Assembly (NCBI GenBank): GCA_030867875.1
Contig: JAOWCC010000936.1
Span: 81,315,032-81,379,031, forward strand
Reading direction: 5' to 3'
From: Actinernus sp. WN-2022
Taxonomy: Eukaryota; Cnidaria; Anthozoa; Actiniaria; Actinernidae
DNA length: 64,000 nt
Every line of letters begins with the position of its first letter. The stretch's first letter is position 1. Below, in pieces: positions 53,109 through 64,000 of this stretch. The notes below the pieces were generated by a model that did not search any database, had not been told where the DNA came from, and was given only the letters and a program-made list of their open reading frames with translations. The translations under genes and the position numbers were made by a program.

Positions 53109-56100
53109 TTAAAATGATTCAATGCTCTTGAAATTTACAGGGACAGGGTAGTACATGTTGAATTTTAGGTGAAAATGTTTAAAAAATATTTATCGAATAG
53201 CTTCCTTAGCAAATACGTTACTATTTTTAGTAAAATGAGCATATTTATGACATTACTTATGATTCCATAAACCGAAGTCGAATAAATCAAATGGAATGAA
53301 ATTTTCATGGGACTAAGTAGTCCTATGCCACATGTAGGATATATGCTAAAAAAATCACTTGAATCGGTCCGGAAAACACAGTTCTTGACGACTAAACAGA
53401 AAGTAAGGCGAATTGTTAATTTTTTTTGAACGAAAATACTCAACCCAATTTTTTTCGAAAACACTACAAAGCCTACAAAGACTACAAAGGACACTAGGTC
53501 GTTTTAAAAGTTTAGGTCTAGATTTCGAGAATATGTATATGTAAAATACATGACGTCAATGCTGTGTTGCTATGGTAACACCGATGTTAAAGTGCCACTA
53601 CGACGAAAATTTACCATTTCGATTTGCCACTTTTTCAGTGTCTATAGGTCAATCAGTATTAGAAATATCCGAAATAGTAAAAAATATTCCCAAATGGGCA
53701 TCTTAAACCACAAATTTTAGGAGAGTTTACCGGTAAAATCCTGTCCGCCATTGCTGGAAGCCGTGCCCTTTGTTCAGCTTTAAACAAAGGTTTATTCACC
53801 GGAAGTGATGTCATACACTTAACACGACAACCTCGTGGCGCGAAATAGCGTGCATAAAAAAGTAGCCAACCTCGCAAAGATAAATATAACTTTCTTCTTA
53901 TGTACGTGAAGACGTTTTTAGTAGAAATATGCCTCCAGGCGTTGTGTTCTGCAGGCGAGCGTTAAGTGTATGACATCATTTCCGGTGAATAAACCTTTGT
54001 TTAAAGCTGAACAAAGGGCACGGCTTCCAGTAATGGCGGACGTGTAGATTCAATATTCGGAGCTAAAAAAATAAGACTTCCTGTCGTTGTATCGAAAAAC
54101 AATTTGAACTGGTAATAATATATGAACTCTACTTTATGAATATGCAAAAACATTGATATGTCAAAATTTGATCGTAGGGGCACTTTAAATAAACCTACAT
54201 TTTTGGAAAGTTTATTCTATTTCTAGTAAATGGGTGAAGTGGCTAGTCCGACCGAGCTCTGACAGTGGAGTATCAGCCGTTCAAAGTGGGTATGGTGCGT
54301 CCCTGGAAAATCCAGGCGAGCCACCTTAACTGATCAAAATTTGAAGGATGTAGCTGTGCTGGGAAGCGTGCAATCGTGTTTTCAATTTTCCATGCATGTC
54401 TGTAGCGAGTCAAAGTCCGCGGGAAGATTGAAAAGTTTTAAATATATGATATGAAATTAATTTACCGACTTCTGGTTGAATTTTCAATTTGGACGGAGGG
54501 AACATAAATCGCTGGGAACACAAAAGCCATACTACTGAGCGGCCCGAGTTCATGTGTGCTTCTGTTCTATTATCATAAGGCCAAGTAAAAAAATATGTTT
54601 ATATCGTCCCAGCGCGCTTCCTTTTTTGAGGCCGCCTCCCTATTTTTTAAATTATTTGTTATAATATATTTGTTATAATATATCGGGTCCTCTAATAGGA
54701 TCACAGCCGCGTTCCTGGCAAGTCGTACCCAGTCCTTCTCTCGAGTAATGTAACATTTTTCCAGTCGAATAAATAAACGTTGGGGATTGCATTTTGCTCG
54801 GGGGATTACTGGGAGATTCTTAAGTGAAAACATGGTTTTTGTCAGCGTTTTGATACGCAGTCCGCGGAAAATTATAAAATCATGGTATGCCCGGTCCGTA
54901 ATAGATAGGCAACTGACCTTACGGGACCTATTTAGTACCTTTGCCTGCGGATAATTCGATGGTGGGAAAATAACAAATAGATGAAAAGGGCCCGGCGCCC
55001 CGGCGCGCTCCGTTGTTTGTTGAAATCCGGACGATAAACGTGTTTTTTTTTACTTGGCCTAAAGGAACATAAATCAATTGTACAGTCAAAACAGGACAAG
55101 CGTTCCTCCGCGTAGAGCCAGAAATGAAAATGCAAAATTCAAAATGAGCCCTAAATACAAATATGCTGCATAGAATAAAAGTACCGACACAATCAAAATT
55201 CGATTGGGGCTTAATTTGAATTTTCCCAGTTTCGTTTCAACACTGAGTGAACATTTGAAACGAAGAATGAAATCCAATTCCATTCGTAGCCAGACGATAA
55301 ATATCCAGGGAAATCGGGGTTTACCTGGCTAGCCTGGCCATGACCAGGGTAACCCCGGCCTGGTCAGAGTTATGAGGATAATATCCCTGACCATGCCGGT
55401 CAGACCAGGGTAACTCTGGCCTAGTACGTACAGCTAAGATCAAAATCTATAAGATATAATATACTCGTTACAGTTTAGTGCTTGTTTTAAGCTTGTTTTA
55501 AAACACTACTAGCTCTATGATAGCAGATACTTAAACTTTATCAACTGCCTCATATTGTTTCTCATGTTTGTCTCCTCTGATTGAGACCTTGCTTTCTCAT
55601 TTTTGATGTATTTGTTGTACTGCTTCGTAACTGTTACGTTCTTGTACTTTATCTTAACTGACACACTAGTGCCTTCACTGAACGTGCACGTAAATCGTAC
55701 TCTACCGCTTGTGTTTGTCGTCGTACAGTTCTGGTACCAGAGGCCAATAGACCAATTTAGCTTGTACATCTGTTGTCCCAATTCAGGTTCCCTGACGTTG
55801 TTTCCCTTGAGTTATGTTTTCTTATTTTTCTGTATCCCAAGAGGAAATGTACAAATTTCTCCAATTGCAACTAATGGACAAGCTAAATCAGTCTATTCAA
55901 TAAAACCTTTACACGTGTAATTTACAAGTCTGGCCATTGTATGTTTCAACGACGGAAAACAATGTCCAGGCAAAAGGTAAAAGGTATTCTAGGTTTGTAA
56001 AATACATGTGTAAAAGTATTATTGAATTAGCCCCTGATCTATTCTGTTACTGGGGGAGCTGGGTAGCCCAGCGCGTAAACCCGCTGACCTCTCACCACTG

Positions 56101-56236
56101 TGGTCCGAGATCGATTCCCGGACGTGACGTCATATGTGAGTTGAGTTTGTTGATTCTCACCCATGATATGCTTCGAGGGTTTTTCTCCAGGTTCTCCCGT
56201 TTTCCTCCCTCCATAAAAATCAACATGTGAGTTGAG

Positions 56237-56612
56237 CGTTGAGTGCAGAGAATATATGAACGTAGTAAGGTGTGGATACATTAGCATACCTTGCTAGAGA
56301 ATATATCAATGTAGTAAGGTGTGGATACATTAGTATACCTTGCTAGAGAATATATCAATGTAGTAAGGTGTCGGTGTGGATACATTAGTATACCTTGCTA
56401 GAGAATATATCAATGTATATAGTAAGGTGTGGATACATTAGCATACCTTGCTAGAGAATATATCAATGTAGTAAGGTGTCGGTGTGGATACATTAGCATA
56501 CCTTGCTAGAGAATATATCAATGTAGTAAGGTGTCGGTGTGGATACATTAGCATACCTTGCTAGAGAATATATCAATGTAGTAAGGTGTGGATACATTAG
56601 CATACCTTGCTA
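56237..56612 (+). repeat. SINE-tail tandem array, 51-57-bp unit, about seven copies
   Basis: AGAGAATATATCAATGTAGTAAGG...ATACCTTGCT is repeated. Unit 1 has a single copy at about 31283-31340, so it expanded in unit 2. Confidence 0.9.
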
Positions 56613-56807
56613 GAGGCCTAATCAGCCTCATCCGAGGAGTAAACAAAAGATTTAACTTGTTTTAACCCATTCGTGTTATTGTTCTTACAATATTGCCGTG
56701 ATTTGTGATATAATAAATGTATAGCATTCTGCAGGGCTTTTTTTGCGGTATTCTACATTACCCTAAATAACGTGTCTGTATATACAATTGAAACAGAAGT
56801 TTACACT

Positions 56808-57225
56808 TAAGTGTAAACTTCTATATAAAACTTCTATATAAACTTCTATATAAAAACAGTTTCATATATAGTAATAGCAATTAGAATATAACAATATAAC
56901 AATAACCAGAATATATATAGCAATATTGAGTAGAACCTTCATGATTATCAAGACACAGTTCTACATATAGTAAGATTATATCTAGCAACTATCAGTAGCA
57001 ATATTGATTAGAATTTTAATTATCAAGTCCAACAGACTGAAGAGTTTTATACTTTATAGTATTATTAATTAGATTATAATTAGCAACTATATTTTATATC
57101 AGTAGCAACATTGATTAGAATTAATTTTAATTATCAGTATTTTCAAATTTAATGTAAAGTCTTACGCAATTCAGCTTTCCAGCTGCAACAGTTATTACTA
57201 ATAAACCATCTATCTATCTATCTAA
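56808..57225. repeat. AT-rich insertion ending in ATCT repeats
   Basis: Present only in unit 2, between sequences that adjoin in unit 1 (about 31530). It has short repeats of CTTCTATATAAA and AGCAATATTGATTAGAAT and ends in (ATCT)n. It may be a retroposed sequence with a simple-repeat tail; no coding is seen. Confidence 0.6.
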
Positions 57226-57570
57226 GTCTACTGTTCACCCGTGCCCACAGTTTTGCCAATTTATCTTCTGTTAGTACTGCGATGTCGTACGCGGCGCCTA
57301 CATAAAATCAATGATACCAACTGAATGTAGAAGCTTTGTTATACCACAGAAGGTCCTGTGCCGCGAATCCATTAACACTAACGGAAAGATGATTCTTACT
57401 AAAGAGGATCCTTTTTCCACAGGTTCACGTGTATTTTGTCATGAACTTCGTTCTACGTGTCGTCTAGCGTATTACATTTAATATCCAATAATAGGGGGAT
57501 AGTCCGTAACTAACGGGAAGGCATCCCAGTCTTCCTACCAGCTTACAGAGGCTGTCTCTGTTAACACGAT

Positions 57571-57795
57571 ATGCTCCATTACATGTCATATTTTGCGCAT
57601 CGCATCTCAGGCCCTCGATTGAGGGTTGTATGCCACCACGGAAAGTGTCACCTTGCAGGAAGCCGGGCCGGCGGACTATTGAGATTCCGATTGGCGGATT
57701 TCGGTCGGTTTACCGGACATCTGCTTACAAGGTGTTCGCGTCTGGAGCTCGTTAAGCTGTGCGGTACGCGTGTCATTCTACGGAATGTTCATTGA
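57571..57795 (+). CDS. Small conserved reading frame, 74 aa, unit 2 copy (doubtful)
   Basis: Identical counterpart of 31882-32106, in the same position relative to the 22-bp minisatellite. No domain is recognised. Confidence 0.15.
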   Translation: MLHYMSYFAHRISGPRLRVVCHHGKCHLAGSRAGGLLRFRLADFGRFTGHLLTRCSRLELVKLCGTRVILRNVH

Positions 57796-57868
57796 GATAT
57801 TTTGTCTGATTCCTGTATTTTATCATTGAGAGATTAATTCACTTCTGATGTCCATGTGCACTATAGCA

Positions 57869-58151
57869 CCATCATGCTAGCTACAGCTCGCCACCATGCT
57901 AGCTACAGCTCGCCACCATGCTAGCTACAGCTTACCACCATGCTAGCTACAGCTCACCACCATGCTAGCTACAGCTCACCATCATGCTAGCTACAGCTCG
58001 CCACCATGCTAGCTACAGCTCACCATCATGCTAGCTACAGCTCACCATCATGCTAGCTACAGCTCGCCACCATGCTAGCTACAGCTCACCATCATGCTAG
58101 CTACAGCTCACCACCATGCTAGCTACAGCTCACCACCATGCTAGCTACAGT
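57869..58151 (+). repeat. 22-bp minisatellite, about 13 copies (unit 2)
   Basis: Same unit and position as 32178-32572 but shorter and with a different order of variants. Confidence 0.95.
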
Positions 58152-58296
58152 TTCTAAGCTGAGCAGTAATTAGGAACAACAACAGACGATTTAGTGAACA
58201 TGTTTCTACGGCCTCAGGTTTAACCTCAACTTAATCAGACTTAGGCTCTACTAACTGAGCAATTAAAAAAAGCGGTTTCCATGTTGACTGAAGTAT

Positions 58297-59340
58297 TTAG
58301 ACATCTGAGGTATCCACTATCACCTTAATAAACATGACGTCATCGCGTATGTACGCGTGCCTATCAAGCTCGGTCCGTGGACAAAACAATGGACACCCAG
58401 ATGCCACATTCATTTCTCTTCTGGGTTTTTGAAATGACGAGCTGGCGGGGTCAGGTCTGAACGCGTCGATCAAGTGTTCCACGTTATCCTGATCCAACAA
58501 CATCAAGGTGACCTTCTGTCTGAATGGCCAGCGGAGTAACGCGTCGTATTCACCGCGCATGAGCACAAAGAACAACGAGACGTGTGTCCCTTTGCCCATG
58601 CCGTCTCCGTTAAGGTAAATGCGCGCGCACATCTTGTAACCATAGCGACTGCTGTAGAAAGGCGGGCTATAAAAAGAGGCATTCCTTCCAGTGAAAGACT
58701 CATTTCTCTTGTGTGCAAAGTCTGTGATTCTCCAGAGCAGGACCCCATCATAAGTAATTAAAGACTGGGACTCGACTCGATTCTCGAGGTCGGAAACAGT
58801 GACATTTCTTACCCCCAGGGCGTTATCTTGTGCGTCAAGCCGCACTTGTAGACGGCGTATCGTCTGCTGGTCTGCACTGTGTCTTGTTTCCAGTTGACTA
58901 AACCTTCTGCCCAACTCATCGATGTTGCCATTCAATTCTGCGATTAATAGCCCTAAGCTTGCATTGTTGTTTTCTACGTTTGTCAATCGTCTCGAAAGTG
59001 AATCACAACCACTAGCCCCACCCACCCCACCCACCAAACTAGAGTAGGCACGTCTGGTGGTCTCCGAATCGGACGACTTCTCTAAGCATGAGATACGTTC
59101 GCCATGATCCGCTAACTTGGCCTCGAAGCTGTTTACGTAGGACACCATTGTGTCAAGCTTCTTCGTCAAGATACCCACTGATGCTTTATCACCCACGACG
59201 CTGCTATTCACCAGCTCTTCATTACCTGAAAAAACGGATTTGAAATCCGTCTCGAGTTTTAAAACGGAATTGAGAAGGAGTCCAAGATGATAGGCACTGC
59301 ATATCGTGGCGTGTTCCTGAAGCTGAACATCTGTTAAAGT
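58297..59340 (-). CDS. TRAF gene 3 exon 5 (coiled coil and MATH domain)
   Basis: 1044-nt exon, open throughout, equivalent to 32718-33761. Replacements relative to gene 2 sit mainly in the coiled-coil half (Tyr to Cys, Phe to Asp, Asp to Asn and others). The MATH half has only two changes, both near its start. Confidence 0.9.
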   Translation of the reverse strand, partial: TLTDVQLQEHATICSAYHLGLLLNSVLKLETDFKSVFSGNEELVNSSVVGDKASVGILTKKLDTMVSYVNSFEAKLADHGERISCLEKSSDSETTRRAYSSLVGGVGGASGCDSLSRRLTNVENNNASLGLLIAELNGNIDELGRRFSQLETRHSADQQTIRRLQVRLDAQDNALGVRNVTVSDLENRVESQSLITYDGVLLWRITDFAHKRNESFTGRNASFYSPPFYSSRYGYKMCARIYLNGDGMGKGTHVSLFFVLMRGEYDALLRWPFRQKVTLMLLDQDNVEHLIDAFRPDPASSSFQKPRREMNVASGCPLFCPRTELDRHAYIRDDVMFIKVIVDTSDV

Positions 59341-62300
59341 CTAGAGATTAAAAAAGAAAATGTAAGTGGAGCAAACTGCAGTGCACTATATTCACCTCTC
59401 GCCTCTGTGGCTCAGGTTCGATTCCCAATCGCGGCGCCATATGTGAGTTGAGTTTGTTGTTATATTTCTCGCTCTTGCTCCGATATTTTTTCTCCGGGTT
59501 TCCGGTTTTCCTCCCTCCACAAAAAACCAACACGATAAATTCCAATTGCAATTCGATCTGTAATTCAGCCGGGGTCTGACTTTGATCAGCCCCTATGGTT
59601 GTTTCAGATCTCGTTAAAAATTCAAAGTTCAGAGTATTTTTCTGATACAAAAGAAACCTGCCTAAATAGCTCGGCTTACCTTCGGCACACGACAGCCAAT
59701 CGCGTCAAACAGACAGCGACCATTAGCACTACTGGAACCTTCAGCTACAGCAATATTAGTCTGTATCAAAATACCCAAAACAACAATAAAGCTAAATGAG
59801 TGAATTGGTACAAGAAGATAAAAAGAAGACCCCAGCCTGCTGTTCACTAAAACAGTATTCATTTATACAGCACGAATTATATAATATATGATATTATAAT
59901 TTATTACACATTTGGGGTTGATATCCGTGTGATAAAGCCGTGAATAAAAACCATATCAGTGAAGTGATACGATACCACTTCACTGTACTATTGCTTTTAG
60001 AAATAAATTTTGTTATGCTTAATTTTGTGTTATTGTATTCACTTTACATGTATAATAAACAAATTATGACATGTTAAGAGCCTGATATCGTTTTTATTCA
60101 CATACCAAGTGGCTTATCAAGCTCTTAACATGTAATAATCTCTATATATATATATTTCGATAAATATATTCAAATGCACCGCTTCACAATGTTATTTTTG
60201 TGATACGGACTGCCATTGTGGCGCAATGTGCTGCCGTGCAGTTTACAATCATGGGTGTTTGTTAGTACCTCAGAATACCAGACTGTTGTACCGGGAGATA
60301 ATCCCTTACTCTTTCTCGAAATAACACAATAGGTTCTTTAACATCCCCTCGTATAGATTAGAAGAAGAAGGAGACAAGGCCAACGACTTATACGTTCCTG
60401 CCCAAGGACACGGCCGGGGTTCGAACCCGCGACCTCCCGCACTCTAGACCGTGCTTTACCAACTGGGCTAGCCAGTGAGGCGATCAAAGGTGGTCAAACT
60501 CATCCAGTTTCTTGCTAGTTATGAACTAATTAGTGGAACATTTAACTAAACTTGGCCGGCACAAGCTCGGGTAATAACAAACTTCATCTTCAGTGTACCT
60601 TTTCTTCTCGTTCTTTCTCGGGTAATGTTTGTTTAAATGTACATTCCTCTAAATGCTGTTTCATCTCCAGTCTGTGAACGACCTCAGTGCAGCCATAATT
60701 GGGGCACTCCATCTTGAAGAACAAACAGTTCTTCTCGTGCTCCTGGAAAGGTTGAGTATGTCACGATCACTAACATTGTGTGAGAGGTTGAAAACTTTGT
60801 GATGCCTACTTACAGTTCCTCGATCTACGTCTTGTACATACGAGGATCGCGCATTTTCTATTGCTGCGCCTAAGCTCTGGAACGCGCTGCCATGTAATAT
60901 TAGAAACGCCCAATCTGTCTCCCAGTTTAAATCTCTCCTTAAGACGTATTTATTTAATATTTAGTTTTATACGTATACATAGTTTGATACATCGTAGATA
61001 GTATTGTAGTTACACATTGTAGTATAGTTTTATATTGTAGTTTCTACGATTGTAAGCGCATTGAAGCTTGCCGAGATGCGCACTAAAAACTGTAATTATT
61101 ATTATTATATTATATTTTTATTCAAGTTCTGAGAAAAAGCATTAAAGCGCACATGAACCCAAATTTTGTTGAAAAGTAGTTGAAAAGTAAAATATTTCTT
61201 CATTTGAGTATTGCGCCTATGGGTTATAAAGGTTTATATTTCGAATATGTTAATGACTTGACGTCAAACAGATAATCATTGATCTTGCTGGTAGAGATAA
61301 ATGACATTTTCTAAACATTTGTGTTATATATGAAGCTTATATCAATGATTTTGCCAAATATTCTGTCGAACTCAGAAGTAAATTTCATTCACAAGAAGTA
61401 AATTCCATGTTTGACGTCACGTATTAGCATATTGGAAATATAAACTCCTTTCCAACTCATAACAACTACCAGAATTCCTTGTGCGGATTCTTTTGTTCCT
61501 GTAATTTAGACCAGTCTTGGTATTCTCATAGGAATTTTAAAATCGTGATAAGAAAAAAGAACGGTAGTTGTATTCAAGTGACGTCATAGCGGCCTATTAG
61601 CGCAACATGTTCTCGAGGTTGAAATTACGATAAACGTAAATTGTTATTGGCCGCTGAAATTACGATAATCGTAATTCTACTGACATCCTAACCACAAAAC
61701 TAACCCTAACCATAGGACACGGGTAAACGACGGGTTCTCACTCACCTAGATCTAGGGTTCATTCACAGGTAAGCAAACGATGCAACTGGGTTCGAACTCA
61801 TAATGTCTCTATCAATTCCAAGCCCGCCCATCCCCCCTACCGGCCAATATGGGGCATTTAACAATCTATCTGTCCCTGGGGTGGGGCATTTTGTTTTGCG
61901 TCAGCCCGGGCCCGGGGCATTGTCAAAACATTATCCACCCCTCCCCTGTGTTTGTTTTTGTTTTGTTCAACTGATCAACACGTGCTTCCTTCTTCGATCA
62001 ACATGGCGGCGGTAAAGTCATCCGTGAACATGACGTTAGGAATTTCCCAGTTTCGGGGTGAAGCGTAGTGAGTGTGGGATTTGGGGGCACTTACGAAAGT
62101 GTTTGAAGGTGAGTACTGCATTACTTTAATAAAGAAAAGCGGTGAAATGTGGCTTTGAAACGGCGAAGAAATTTGGCGCGTTCGCTATAATTGCCCGGGG
62201 TGGGGCATTTGCATAGCTTAGCTGGCCCCACGGTGGGGCATTTGCAACGTTCTGATTCCAAAATGCAAAATCCCCACAAGTGCCCGGGGAGGCATGGGCG

Positions 62301-63869
62301 GGCTTGGAATTGATAGAGACACAACCCTTTGCGTGTACCGCAGCAGCGTAGCACAGAGGTAATCACCACTACACTAAGCCCGTCTACCACCGTTCGGAAT
62401 GTGACAAATGTTTATCTTTATCCTTGACTTGTCATAAGAATAACGATTATCCTAATTTCAGCGGCCAATAATCATTTACGATAATCGTAATTTCAAACTC
62501 GACTCAGGACGGCACTCACTTCGAGATGTCGTATTTTTCCACTCCAGATACACATTGGATCAATTGGACAACTCACAACGAGTTCTAAGACCTCACGCTT
62601 CATAAAGTTGTCAGAGAACACCTGTTAAAACACGGAATAAGAGTTGCAGTGAATGACAGAATCCTAGGGTGGGTCAGTCTGGATGAACTGTATAATGTCA
62701 TGACTCCTTATACCAATCAGTGACGTCAACAATGCCATACCTCGTGGGGCATCAGTAATGTGTCATCTCGGATGCATCTCAACAAGCCACTTGGTCTGTA
62801 ACAATAGATGAACACTCGTCAGTAAATACAGGTCCATGAAGTGTTGTTCGAGATAATGAATGGAAAGTTATATAGTATACAAGATGGAACGTTAAGTATG
62901 GGCTTAACGCCATGCTTTCCTCGTCAGTGAAAGATATGATATCACGGGAAGGACTGGCAAGTCTAACAATGTGGACCGTACGTCGATTGCTTCTCCGCGG
63001 TATTTATTAGTCACGAAGTTAAAGACGAGTCTCCATCTTCCTCGTTATAATATTTCTACTTTTCTTCGGCGTGTCGTACTGAAGCCTTCAAGCAATGATT
63101 TATTCTACGTCGATGTTGAGTATTTGTCATGTGGCATTTTACCAGCACTCAGCCACCTTGTTTACTAGCTTTGTGGTTATGAGATCGAGGTTTCATTCAG
63201 TTTGCTTTTTATAAGATCAAGCCAAGCCGACCTCTGCTGGCAATGAGGGTGGTCACCGCCAGATATTTGTTTTCGTCGCTCAGTGGTTCTTTTAGGTCCC
63301 TATTTTGGAGACGGGACCGCCATTTTACGTAGCCATCTACAACGGGGATTCACAGTCCCAGCCAGGTTTATAAACCTTGAAATTCACTGCCTTGACTGAT
63401 GATGGCCTTCGGCGTGAAAGGCATGTGTTACCCACTACGCCATCGCAGCTCTCATCGTATCTTATTTGGGTTTCGTGTGGCGTGTAACCTAAAGACCTCT
63501 ACGTTCCTATATGTACACACGACTTGACACAATAAGTTATATTAACCTCAACACTGGTAGATTGCGCGTGTTTCGACCTTCTGACCGGAAACGCTCCCGG
63601 AAACGCTGCGTCGGGGTATATTTAACAAGGACTACATGTTGTTCTCGCTTTTTGAAGGTAAGGCATGGTTATAATGATATAGGGAATTAAGCCAGTTGAG
63701 GTGAGATTAAGAGATATACTCACTCAATAATTCGTTCAGCACACAATCTGCAGTAGAAATGTCCGCATGCCGTCTGTCGCGGGTCTCTCAAGACGTACTC
63801 ACAGAATGAGCACAAGTACTTGGACTGGAGGTTCTGCCTGTCAACCGCTGACAAGACATATCCTGACAT
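58297..63869 (-). CDS. TRAF-like adaptor gene 3 (complete five-exon model)
   Basis: Minus-strand exons 63724-63869, 62741-62795, 62520-62621, 60599-60742 and 58297-59340 give the same 496-residue architecture as gene 2: RING, zinc fingers, coiled coil and MATH. Compared with gene 2, the RING region has an Ala-to-Val change and the 55-nt exon a Leu-to-Met change. The coiled coil carries a cluster of replacements, while the MATH domain is nearly identical. All splice sites remain GT-AG and there is no stop or frame break. The intron between exons 2 and 3 is only 119 bases, against about 830 in unit 2, because that intron is largely deleted. The gene spans the unit 2/unit 3 boundary. Confidence 0.85.
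60410..60488 (-). repeat. tRNA-derived SINE head (unit 3)
   Basis: Third collinear copy of the SINE in the same intron of the TRAF gene. Confidence 0.7.
60599..60742 (-). CDS. TRAF gene 3 exon 4 (TRAF-type zinc finger)
   Basis: 144-nt phase-0 exon. One silent change lies in the Val-Val-His stretch; the zinc-finger Cys and His residues are kept. Confidence 0.8.
60755..61115 (+). mobile_element. LINE 3' end fragment (unit 3)
   Basis: Third copy at the same intron position, with minor substitutions and a longer ATT/TATA tail. Confidence 0.75.
61621..62494. mobile_element. Nested inverted-repeat element in TRAF gene 3 intron
   Basis: Same structure and position as 36028-36879; the inner repeat pair is at about 61805-61832 and 62294-62318. 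In unit 1 only the right part survives (to about 2413). Confidence 0.75.
62520..62621 (-). CDS. TRAF gene 3 exon 3 (zinc-finger region)
   Basis: 102-nt phase-0 exon equivalent to 2452-2553 and 36918-37019, with GT and AG signals intact. Confidence 0.8.
62741..62795 (-). CDS. TRAF gene 3 exon 2 (55-nt exon)
   Basis: Same length and splice signals as in the other copies. One base difference gives Leu to Met beside the final Pro-His-Glu. Confidence 0.75.
63724..63869 (-). CDS. TRAF gene 3 exon 1 (RING finger)
   Basis: ATG complement at 63867-63869, donor GTGAGT left of 63724. It keeps all RING metal ligands of genes 1 and 2. Confidence 0.8.
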
Positions 63870-64000
63870 CGTAGTCCACGCGCGAGGAACTAGGTACCCA
63901 CTGTACTCAAAACCTCGACCACAAACGTGACCCAAGTAAAATGGACGGACGCAAGATTTGTTGTTTTCTCTTGTGGAAGTGGCAAATAGCTTTTAATTAT

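Larger units (their letters stand above)
50252..53160. mobile_element. 2.9-kb unit-2-specific insertion with a nested element
   Basis: AATTTT flanks both ends (50246-50251, 53161-53166), and unit 1 is uninterrupted at about 28590-28605. It contains the 21-bp minisatellite and the TTAA-flanked element. The left part begins near CAATCTCGTCCCCAGAGCCC, a motif also present at about 40420. Confidence 0.7.
38893..58296. other. Intergenic region between TRAF genes 2 and 3
   Basis: About 19.4 kb composed of sequence shared with unit 1 plus the unit-2-specific mobile elements listed separately. Apart from the dead reverse-transcriptase pieces, I find no gene I can support. The upstream regulatory region of TRAF gene 2 should lie at its left edge. 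Confidence 0.5.
34176..59754. repeat. Tandem segmental duplication, unit 2
   Basis: This second copy of the host unit starts with the same bases as position 1 and ends where unit 3 begins. It carries the RING and zinc-finger exons of TRAF gene 2 at its left and the MATH exon of TRAF gene 3 at its right. It lacks the virus-like element; the intact target site is at about 47206-47220. Unit-specific additions are small inverted-repeat elements (39643-39891, 39929-40086), an interrupted LINE (41243-45795), a foldback insertion (45917-46380), a 2.9-kb insertion at 50252-53160 and an AT-rich insertion at about 56808-57225. Confidence 0.85.
59755..64000. repeat. Tandem segmental duplication, unit 3 (partial)
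   Basis: This is the third collinear copy, cut by the window end shortly after the RING exon of TRAF gene 3. It resembles unit 2 more than unit 1 in the intron at 61130-62500, because it keeps the normal orientation of the segment inverted in unit 1. It lacks the segment corresponding to about 37080-37790 of unit 2, between the first zinc-finger exon and the 55-nt exon. Confidence 0.85.

Overview
The window is animal genomic DNA. The host genes have GT-AG introns, TRAF-type adaptor exons, tRNA-derived SINEs, decayed LINEs and many small inverted-repeat transposons. The repeat style, the tandem TRAF genes and the relatives of the inserted element that I recognise point to an anthozoan cnidarian, probably a stony coral. 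That assignment is an inference.

The host sequence is a tandem segmental duplication. Unit 1 is 1-34175, unit 2 is 34176-59754, and unit 3 is 59755 to the window end (partial). Each unit carries the 5' part of one minus-strand TRAF-like gene and the 3' exon of the next. Splice signals and reading phase let me assemble a five-exon model: RING exon, 55-nt exon completing the RING, two zinc-finger exons, and a large coiled-coil plus MATH exon. It predicts a 496-residue protein. Gene 1 is cut by the left window edge; genes 2 and 3 are complete and open. The units differ by young insertions, minisatellite length changes, a micro-inversion in unit 1 and a poly-C tract in unit 2.

The main item is a 15,148-bp virus-like integrated element at 9355-24502 in unit 1, of the Polinton/Maverick (adintovirus-like) class. 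A 5-bp duplication (CAACA) flanks it, and the matching position in unit 2 (about 47206-47220) is empty, so it inserted after the duplication. From the left it encodes a Cys-rich small protein and a TFIIB-like factor (+), two minus-strand genes (a Gly-rich membrane protein and a possible minor capsid protein), a 583-residue conserved protein (+), a 356-residue membrane protein (-), then a tight plus-strand cluster: major capsid protein, packaging ATPase and four small proteins. A retrovirus-like integrase (+) and a protein-primed type B DNA polymerase (-) converge at the right end. Nearly every frame is open. The clear break is a frame change in the integrase; the Cys-rich gene may have a second.

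Two aspects of the element stand out. Each terminus is a roughly 200-bp palindrome, and the 40-nt loop lies in opposite orientations relative to the element's two ends, like flip/flop hairpin telomeres. The polymerase also appears to carry an OTU-like cysteine protease domain, while no adenovirus-type maturation protease gene is visible. Capsid genes share a TTCAACATG start context, and one 34-bp divergent promoter is almost perfectly symmetric.
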